Part shown: positions 46,184 to 52,600 of the stretch, piece by piece
Numbering within the stretch: the stretch's first letter is position 1
How the letters are laid out: each line of letters starts with the position of its first letter
Origin: Dermabacter vaginalis
Lineage (GTDB): Bacteria > Actinomycetota > Actinomycetes > Actinomycetales > Dermabacteraceae
DNA length: 64,000 nucleotides
Assembly: GCF_001678905.1 (NCBI RefSeq)
Contig: NZ_CP012117.1
Location: 1,984,001-2,048,000, forward strand
Reading direction: 5' to 3'
The notes under the pieces: model-generated
Databases searched by the model: none
What the model saw: only the letters and a program-made list of their open reading frames with translations
What the model was told of the DNA's origin: nothing
Made by a program: the position numbers and the translations under genes

Positions 46184-47083
46184 CTATGCCAGCGGAGTGA
46201 TCACGCTGTAGCTGGCCGCGGCGCCTTCGTTCTCCACGGCTGCTGATCCAGCCTTCAGTCCCTCTGCGACTGCATCTGGGAACGAGTATCCCTTCGCGAG
46301 GGCTGCGCTGAGTACCCCCACCGTGGCATCTCCTGCACCTGTGGTGTCTACAACCCGCGAGGGTTTCGTGGCAGGAAAATGCCCGTTACTGGTGCCGTCG
46401 GCCCACACGCCGCCCTTCTCACCCAGTGTAATAAGTACGGCCGTGGGGCCCAGCGCTCGCAGGTGTTCAGCAGCCTCAAGTGCTGCTTCGATCCCCTCGG
46501 GGACCTTGACATCGAGGGCGATCCCAGCTTCGGTCTCATTAACTACAAGTACTGTCACAGCGGTGAGATCGATATCGCTTAGCGATATCGCCGGGGCGGG
46601 ATTCCACACCACTCGTGCGTTCACCTTTGCGGCAATCTTGATACTACGGATATTTACCTCGAGCGGAAGCTCCCCTTGTAGTACCACAACATCAGAGGAG
46701 TCAAGATCAGTAATGGCGTCAAGTGCGCCGGACGCCACCTGCCCGTTTGCCCCGGGGTCAAGTACGATCGTATTCTCGCCGTTTGCAGCCACTGTGATGA
46801 AAGCACTCCCGCTTGCGGTATCGATAGTGGCGAGATGCTCCATATTTACATCGTGCATGGCGAGCTCATCGCGAAGCGAATCGCCGGTGCTATCGGCTCC
46901 GACGGCACCTACGAACACGGTCTCAACCCCCGCATGGGCAGCCGCTGCCGCTTGATTCGCACCCTTCCCGCCAAGTCTGTACGAGAGCCCATTGCCGGTG
47001 AGAGTTTCCCCGGGCAGAGGATGGCGCTCGACCTTGACAGTGACATCTTGGTTGACTGAACCTACGACGATAACGCGATTCAT
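46184..47083 (-). CDS. Ribokinase-like PfkB-family sugar kinase
   Basis: 299 residues from ATG 47083 with AAGGAG 7 bases upstream. It has the ribokinase signatures GGKGANQAAAAAHAG (about 38-52) and DTTGAGDATVGVLSAAL with catalytic base D252. It phosphorylates ribose or a related sugar or nucleoside with ATP. Last gene of the four-gene operon that starts at 50039. By eye the codon use is less GC-biased than the flanking core. Confidence 0.88.
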   Translation of the reverse strand: MNRVIVVGSVNQDVTVKVERHPLPGETLTGNGLSYRLGGKGANQAAAAAHAGVETVFVGAVGADSTGDSLRDELAMHDVNMEHLATIDTASGSAFITVAANGENTIVLDPGANGQVASGALDAITDLDSSDVVVLQGELPLEVNIRSIKIAAKVNARVVWNPAPAISLSDIDLTAVTVLVVNETEAGIALDVKVPEGIEAALEAAEHLRALGPTAVLITLGEKGGVWADGTSNGHFPATKPSRVVDTTGAGDATVGVLSAALAKGYSFPDAVAEGLKAGSAAVENEGAAASYSVITPLA

Positions 47084-47170
47084 GGGATCTCCTTGGATAG
47101 CTAAATGGGAGACGGCTGGCTGCGGCTCGAAATTGCAGCCAGCCGTCAACATATGAGGCGGATAACTCCG

Positions 47171-48220
47171 TTAGCGAATAGCATCCCCTAAGTACCGCTG
47201 TGGGTTCGTTGTGATCAGTCCATCAACAACTGACCCATCGATCCCATGGGCAATCAGCAACTCCCGAAATACAGATGGAACCACAGTAAAGCCGTTACCG
47301 CCTTTGGATGCCCACATCTGCTTCAGAAACAGGTCATGACTAAGCAGAATCTGGTCACCAAAACCCTCATTGATGAGATTTGCAACTGTCCTTGCCGTTT
47401 GGGAGATGGTTGGTGAGATACCTTCTCCGGGGAAAGTAATGTCGAGGCCGATCATGTCGAACTCAAGCCATACGCCTCGCTTAAGTAGTCGCATCTGGTA
47501 ATCCAGATCCTCACCTGAGGGGTCCGAATGCGCGAGCGACACTTTACGGGGATCAACATGGCATTCATCGAGAACGATGTCGAGAACCTCGTCGCCGCGA
47601 CGTTGCCAACCAGGCATATGAATATTGAGCGCTACGCCCCCAAATTCAGCCTGGGCTAGCCCGGCACCTTTTAGTGCCGCGCGTTCACCGTCAGTAAAGG
47701 CGGGCGACACCCCAATCTCACCAATTAGGCCCGGAAACACGCCTTCAACACCATTGGTGAGTTCCTCCAAGAAGCGATCGCGAATCTCTTCAACACTGGG
47801 GCCGGCGATATCCGCTCTTTCAAATTTTTCAAGATAAGTACCGGTCGCCATAATGACGTGCAAGCCAGTGCGCTCGGCTGCCTCCTTGAGGCGAGCGGGA
47901 TTACGACCAATCTTTGCTGAGCCTGTTGCGTCAACGATCGTCTTCCCACCGAGCGCCTGAAAGATCTCCGCTTCGCGAACAATATCATCAACTGGCTTTG
48001 CTGCGACATTATCGGCGCAGCAATATGGGTCTTGCTTGAGGGCCCACTGCCAGCTTGGCGTTACCTCTTGACGGATTATCTTCGTGCTGAACTCGTATGT
48101 GGGCTCAGCAAGCACCGACGACAAGTCGTTGAATAGGTGCTCATGAGGCAGGGTGATGCCTAGCTCATCAGCGTGAACTTTTCCCAGAACAGTTTGTACA
48201 TGACCAAACTCTGAACTCAT
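47171..48220 (-). CDS. Phosphotriesterase-family metal-dependent hydrolase
   Basis: 349 residues, amidohydrolase-like barrel. N-terminal metal ligands HEH are H26 and H28 in TLPHEHLF; the metal-bridging region is around VDATGSAKIG; later His ligands appear in HMPGW, SLAHSDPSG and the Asp of LLSHDLFLK. Relatives include sugar-lactonases and PTE-like lactonases (Php type), as well as hydrolases of sugar phosphate or homoserine lactones. The reaction here is not fixed by sequence. Starts four bases inside the transporter gene and precedes ribokinase, so a sugar or sugar-lactone substrate is plausible. Confidence 0.88.
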   Translation of the reverse strand: MSSEFGHVQTVLGKVHADELGITLPHEHLFNDLSSVLAEPTYEFSTKIIRQEVTPSWQWALKQDPYCCADNVAAKPVDDIVREAEIFQALGGKTIVDATGSAKIGRNPARLKEAAERTGLHVIMATGTYLEKFERADIAGPSVEEIRDRFLEELTNGVEGVFPGLIGEIGVSPAFTDGERAALKGAGLAQAEFGGVALNIHMPGWQRRGDEVLDIVLDECHVDPRKVSLAHSDPSGEDLDYQMRLLKRGVWLEFDMIGLDITFPGEGISPTISQTARTVANLINEGFGDQILLSHDLFLKQMWASKGGNGFTVVPSVFRELLIAHGIDGSVVDGLITTNPQRYLGDAIR

Positions 48221-49257
48221 GCCAGCGCCTTTCCGTCCAGTGAGCTGTTGATGTCAGCAGATGAATCATCGTCACGAATTCGGCGGGAGGGAATGAGCGC
48301 AACACCCGAGGCCACCAGAGCCACAGCAGCACCAATGAGCGTCATCGTGTGGACCGTCCCCATTCCGGGGAGCAAGCTGTCGATGAGGATTGAGCCAATG
48401 AGCTGTCCGGCGGTTGAGCACAGCGCCAGTACGAGAAGCCCGAGCTTGCGCACAAGAAGCGCCATCAGAGCGATGGATGCCAGACCAAGCGGTCCACCCA
48501 GGTACATCCACCATGCGCTAGGGGCGACGAACTCGCCGCTTCCCATGGCAACGCGAATAAGGAATGCAAGAGTAAGCGCCGTGAAGCCGATGACGAAGTT
48601 CCATGTAATGGAAACGAGCATCGAATCAGCAAGACGAGCGATATTGGAGTTACCTGCAGGCTGCCAGCCGGCAAGAAGGCCACCCGCGAACGGGAGAATC
48701 GCAAGCGCGATCATGTGAGGCACCTCGAAGTTGGGGGAGACAACGAGGAGAGTGGCGACGATTGCGAGCACGGCTCCAAGAATTCTAAAGAAGCTCAAGG
48801 CCTGCTTGAATTCGACGCCAATGCCAAGACGGTCGCACATCACACCGGAAATGACCATGCCGGAAATGAGTGACGTCTGGAATGTTGCAACTCCCAGTGC
48901 TCCGACACTTATCCCCTCGGAAAGCACGATGACCGCACCACAGAGACCTGCAAAGAAGTTAGGCCACGGCAGCTCTCGGCGGACCAACTGCCCAGGTAGG
49001 GCAAAGAACGCTCGGCGCAGTTTCGGGACAGGCAACACAATGAGGAACATCAGTATGAGACCACCGCCGAATGAGATGATCGCGGCGAGGTGCCCATCGC
49101 CAACATCAGTACCGAGGCGCCCATTGACTGCCGACTGAACTGGCCCAAGCATTCCAGCTAGAACGGTGAGGAATGCGAAGAGTCCGGCAGCCGCCGTGGT
49201 TCGAGCTGGCGGACGGGTATGTAGAGATGTATCCGGGGATAGGGTAGAAGAAGGCAT
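48217..49257 (-). CDS. DMT-superfamily transporter, YdcZ/DUF606 type, duplicated
   Basis: 346 residues starting at ATG 49257 with AAGGAG 12 bases before; the in-frame extension to 49305 is not needed. About ten membrane helices in two related halves: AGMLGPVQSAVNGRLGTDVGDGHLAAIISFGGG in the first and AGWQPAGNSNIARLADSMLVSITWNFVIGF in the second, as in fused YdcZ-like proteins. It probably carries the small solute handled by this operon; direction unknown. Overlaps the downstream hydrolase gene by four bases. Confidence 0.85.
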   Translation of the reverse strand: MPSSTLSPDTSLHTRPPARTTAAAGLFAFLTVLAGMLGPVQSAVNGRLGTDVGDGHLAAIISFGGGLILMFLIVLPVPKLRRAFFALPGQLVRRELPWPNFFAGLCGAVIVLSEGISVGALGVATFQTSLISGMVISGVMCDRLGIGVEFKQALSFFRILGAVLAIVATLLVVSPNFEVPHMIALAILPFAGGLLAGWQPAGNSNIARLADSMLVSITWNFVIGFTALTLAFLIRVAMGSGEFVAPSAWWMYLGGPLGLASIALMALLVRKLGLLVLALCSTAGQLIGSILIDSLLPGMGTVHTMTLIGAAVALVASGVALIPSRRIRDDDSSADINSSLDGKALA

Positions 49258-49286
49258 CGTTGACAACTCCTTTGTGAAATATGGGA

Positions 49287-50039
49287 TTAATTGTGGGCAA
49301 GCCATTCAATGGCTTGAGAGAAGAGGCGACCGTATCCAACCCAGTTCATGAACGGTTCGGGTGCCCAGTGTGGCGAAATGTCGGAGGCGAAGGCTAGCGT
49401 TCGCCCCTTTCCTACCTCGCGTACGGCGAGAAGCGGATCTCCTTCAACGGTGGCTAGCACCTTAGCGTCGTCCTTTGCCGCGAGCTTTTGATAGCCAAGC
49501 AGGATCGGCCATTCCGCATCGAGCCCATCGGTGACAGGATGGCCTTCAGCAGCCTGTTCAAGTTGACCTGAAACACCCTGAGGGGTTTCGATCCGGTCAT
49601 CCCAGCGGGAAATGTTGACGGGGAGTACATCTTCGACAGCCGTTCCCGCGTAATTTGCCATCCCCTGGAAGCCCTGGAACGACAGGTAGCCACCAGCCAT
49701 CATGAGGCCTCCGCCTTTGTTAACCCATTCGCGAAGGAGATGAAGCCTGTTTGGGCTGGGCAGGCCCTGTTCAAAGACTTCGGGTGGAAGAAGCATGGTA
49801 TTCGAGCCGATGTCTGAGAGCAGAACAACGTCAAATTCATTGAGTTCTTCGATGGTGCGGGGGAAAAACTCGGCCACGTCGTGAGATCGCATATGCGTGA
49901 CGTCGTGCCCGTACTCTTTGAGGACTTCGAGCAATTTGGCGCAACCAATATGCACCTGAGTGTGCGGAAACGCGTCGTATCCCTTGTGGTCGACCACTGC
50001 GCTGATCCACGATTCTCCAGCAAGTAGAACCTTCGCCAT
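49287..50039 (-). CDS. Class I glutamine-amidotransferase-like protein (PF07090 type)
   Basis: 250 residues, cytoplasmic. The segments VLLAGESWISAVVDHKGYDAF, HDVAEFFPRTIEELNEFDVVLLSDIGSNT and GGLMMAGGYLSFQGFQG match the amidotransferase-like family found with sugar kinases and lactonases. No Cys nucleophile sits in the expected elbow: the equivalent region reads MAGGYLSF, so it may bind rather than cleave. ATG 50039 has AAGGGAG upstream. First gene of the operon, divergent from the LacI-family regulator. Confidence 0.8.
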   Translation of the reverse strand: MAKVLLAGESWISAVVDHKGYDAFPHTQVHIGCAKLLEVLKEYGHDVTHMRSHDVAEFFPRTIEELNEFDVVLLSDIGSNTMLLPPEVFEQGLPSPNRLHLLREWVNKGGGLMMAGGYLSFQGFQGMANYAGTAVEDVLPVNISRWDDRIETPQGVSGQLEQAAEGHPVTDGLDAEWPILLGYQKLAAKDDAKVLATVEGDPLLAVREVGKGRTLAFASDISPHWAPEPFMNWVGYGRLFSQAIEWLAHN

Positions 50040-50055
50040 TTCATCTCCCTTGACT

Positions 50056-50067
50056 TGTTGCGCAACA
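50056..50067. promoter_or_regulatory. Palindromic operator between the divergent LacI gene and its operon
   Basis: TGTTGCGCAACA is a perfect 12-bp palindrome with the central CG of LacI-family operators. It lies 17 bases before the amidotransferase-like start and 73 before the regulator start, and just after a TTGACT at 50050-50055. It is the probable site of autoregulation and control of the operon. Confidence 0.6.
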
Positions 50068-50139
50068 TCGCGCAATACTTGGTGTGTTCGATATTACAGT
50101 CACCTTCGGTTGGGTGCAAGGAGTTTGGAGGAATTCATC

Positions 50140-51132
50140 GTGTCGATGAGGGCTGTCGCGCGCGAGGCAGGCGTTTCAGCATCAACAGTGTCGCGCTACC
50201 TGCGTGGCGAGCTGCGTCTCAACTCCGAAACAGAGCGCCGCGTCGAAGCGGCACTCAAGACCACGGGGCACGTGCGACACCGCAATAAGCTGCGTTCCGT
50301 AGCCCTCGTTCTTCCCGAACTCTCAAACCCCTACTTTTCGCACCTCGCACAGGTTTTTGTGGAGGCTGCCCAGTCGCGCTCACTTCGAACACAAATCGCC
50401 GTTTCAAACGGTTCACGCGAGCGCGAGCAAGAAATTCTGGACTGGGTACTTGCTTCGCCCGATGTTGACTCTGCCGTGTACGTTTCGATGTCTGGAGATC
50501 AGAAGGTGTTAGGGGGTGTTCCAGCCCACTTCCCCCTCGTCCTTCTCGATGAAAGCCTCGAAGTAGCCGAGCGTCTCCAGGCTTCATATGTAGGAGCAGA
50601 TCACTACGGGGGCGCCTACCAAGCAACCCAGTACCTCGTAAGTGCAGGCCACAGTCGGATTGCACATCTTGCAGGCCCACAAAACTTACGCTCGGCGCGC
50701 GAACGCCTAAGCGGCTATAGTGAAGCGCTTCAAGACCGAGGGATTGAATTTGACGAACAGCTAGTTCTGTCGGGGCCTTATTCTGAGGCGTTTGGGGCGG
50801 CTAGCTTGCCGCGCCTCATGCGGATAAAAAATCGACCAACCGCAGTGTTTACCGCAAGCGACATCGCAGCCATTGGACTAATCTCGGCCGGTCAACACAG
50901 TGGAGTTCGGATCCCAGAAGATTTGTCTCTTATCGGCTTTGACGGCATCCCCACGGGCGCTTGGACATCTCCACGGCTCGCCACCGTTGTACAGCCGTAT
51001 AGCGAGCTCGCGCATATGGCCCTAGATCAGATTGAACGCCAGTGGCGAGGGGAGGACACCCAGCCCTTCAACCTACCAATGACCGTAGCTTGGGGCGAGT
51101 CTGTCATGCCACTCCAGAGCGGTGTTGTATGA
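50140..51132 (+). CDS. LacI-family transcriptional regulator (second)
   Basis: 330 residues from GTG 50140, with GGAGG 8 bases upstream; an ATG two codons later is also possible. The helix-turn-helix is MRAVAREAGVSASTVSRYLRGELRLNSETERRVEAAL, and the sugar-binding core has PTAVFTASDIAAIGLISA and LIGFDGIPTGAW. It should repress the divergent operon (amidotransferase-like, transporter, hydrolase, ribokinase), with TGTTGCGCAACA as the operator. Effector unknown. Its stop lies two bases from the end of the convergent peptidase gene. Confidence 0.92.
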   Translation: MSMRAVAREAGVSASTVSRYLRGELRLNSETERRVEAALKTTGHVRHRNKLRSVALVLPELSNPYFSHLAQVFVEAAQSRSLRTQIAVSNGSREREQEILDWVLASPDVDSAVYVSMSGDQKVLGGVPAHFPLVLLDESLEVAERLQASYVGADHYGGAYQATQYLVSAGHSRIAHLAGPQNLRSARERLSGYSEALQDRGIEFDEQLVLSGPYSEAFGAASLPRLMRIKNRPTAVFTASDIAAIGLISAGQHSGVRIPEDLSLIGFDGIPTGAWTSPRLATVVQPYSELAHMALDQIERQWRGEDTQPFNLPMTVAWGESVMPLQSGVV

Positions 51133-51133
51133 G

Positions 51134-52198
51134 CTAGACGAGGACTTCGCTAAAGAGATCGACGGCGTGTTCCAGCTGATCAAGCTCAATCGATTCGTCC
51201 ACCGAATGCATCTGATGGGGCTCTCCCGGCCCCCAGACAACAATGGGGATCCCGGGGAGAGCCGTAGTAAGTACGGAACCATCAGTGAAATAGGGAACCG
51301 GCTCCGCGACGCTCTGGGCCGGTAGTGCCGTTACGAACTCATTGTCCTGGGGAGTCGTCAGAGGTGCGAGGTCCAAATCTACGCCCACATCGATTAAATC
51401 TGGAAGACCACTAAGGCGTTCCATAGGAGCGTGTTGCGTGACGGTTCGAAAATCGATCGTTGCCGCGGCCCAATCAGGAACGATATTGGTGGCGTTACCA
51501 CCGCGAATTGTTCCGATATTTAGTGACTCGGTACCGAGTCTGCGATCCATCTCGAGGGGCTGACTACTTTTCCACCGGATAAGAGCTTCAGTAAGTGTTT
51601 CAATTGCATTAGAGCCAAGATGCGGAGTTGAACCGTGAGCTGCTTTTCCGGCGGCGTTGAAGGTGTACCAAGTTGCACCCCTATGGCAGCTATGAACGTC
51701 AAGATTAGTCGCTTCGGGGATAACGATCCCCTTGACGGGAAATTTCTTCACGGCCTCGACGGCGTTGGCGGCACCACGTGACCCGATCTCCTCGTCTGCG
51801 GTAAGTAGAAGATGCGCGGGGGTTCCACGTTTGGTAGCAGCCACCAGTGCGAATACTGCTGCAGCGAGTCCGCCCTTCATGTCAACGCTACCGCGACCAA
51901 GCAGCCGGTCACCGTCGATAGCTCCACCCAATGGGTCGGTGGTCCATAAGTCCGGGGATGTAATCGGGACGGTATCGGTATGGCAAGCAAAGACAACCGC
52001 AGGCTCGCTCTTCTTTAATGCTGCTGGAGTAGATAGCAGCGTCCAAGGGCGACTCCCTCTGTACCGGTCGACGACGACGGCGCTATCTTGGGCGCTCACG
52101 AAATTAATCACCGCGTCTTGCACACGGTTCATGCCGCAGTCATCCCCGGAGACACTAGAAATTTTGACAAGCGCGGAAGCAAGATCGACGACACTCAT
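51134..52198 (-). CDS. M20-family metallopeptidase (ArgE/DapE/carboxypeptidase type)
   Basis: 354 residues from ATG 52198, preceded by GGAG. Zinc ligands are H73 in FACHTDTVP, bridging D106 in GRGSVDMKGG and E137 with the catalytic E136 in TADEEIGSRG. The dimerisation domain follows. It hydrolyses an amide or peptide bond, with ArgE/DapE/CPG2 relatives as alternatives; the true substrate cannot be told. Convergent with the LacI gene and upstream of an orphan gene tail. Confidence 0.9.
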   Translation of the reverse strand: MSVVDLASALVKISSVSGDDCGMNRVQDAVINFVSAQDSAVVVDRYRGSRPWTLLSTPAALKKSEPAVVFACHTDTVPITSPDLWTTDPLGGAIDGDRLLGRGSVDMKGGLAAAVFALVAATKRGTPAHLLLTADEEIGSRGAANAVEAVKKFPVKGIVIPEATNLDVHSCHRGATWYTFNAAGKAAHGSTPHLGSNAIETLTEALIRWKSSQPLEMDRRLGTESLNIGTIRGGNATNIVPDWAAATIDFRTVTQHAPMERLSGLPDLIDVGVDLDLAPLTTPQDNEFVTALPAQSVAEPVPYFTDGSVLTTALPGIPIVVWGPGEPHQMHSVDESIELDQLEHAVDLFSEVLV

Positions 52199-52321
52199 GA
52201 GACTCCAACTCCAAAAGTCGAAAAAGCCAAGCGAGATTGCCCGGAATCCTAGACTAGACCTACTTTCTGCAGCTACTGAGAACAAGACGGGAGAGCTGTG
52301 AACCTTGTTTGGCCTCTGCAC

Positions 52322-52513
52322 TTAAGTGCCGTGAGGCACCGCGTCCGTCGGCGTCGATGAGGGATCGCTAAAGATAGGCGCAGCGAGCTCGAGCTCAGTC
52401 ACGCCAAATGTCTCGGATAATAGCTCGTCAGTACCAGGAATCCCATACACCTGAAGACCAGGAGCATGACAAGGCTCGAATCGATGCTGTTGAAGGGAAA
52501 CCGCCGCAGCGAT
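52322..52513 (-). pseudogene. Orphan C-terminal fragment of an unidentified protein
   Basis: Open on the minus strand from after a TGA at 52514-52516 to TAA 52322-52324, with no start codon of its own. It reads AAVSLQQHRFEPCHAPGLQ, VYGIPGTDELLSETFGVTEL, ELAAPIFSDPSSTP, then ends DAVPHGT; the composition is protein-like. I do not recognise the family. The rest of the gap to 52600 shows nothing. It is likely a scar at the right edge of the accessory region. Confidence 0.3.
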
Positions 52514-52600
52514 TCAGCACGATGTAGATCCGCGAGGGATGAGAACGCCCCGCACCGGTAGTTTTCCGGCGCGAGAAGTTCACACCTGCGCAATTCAGCT

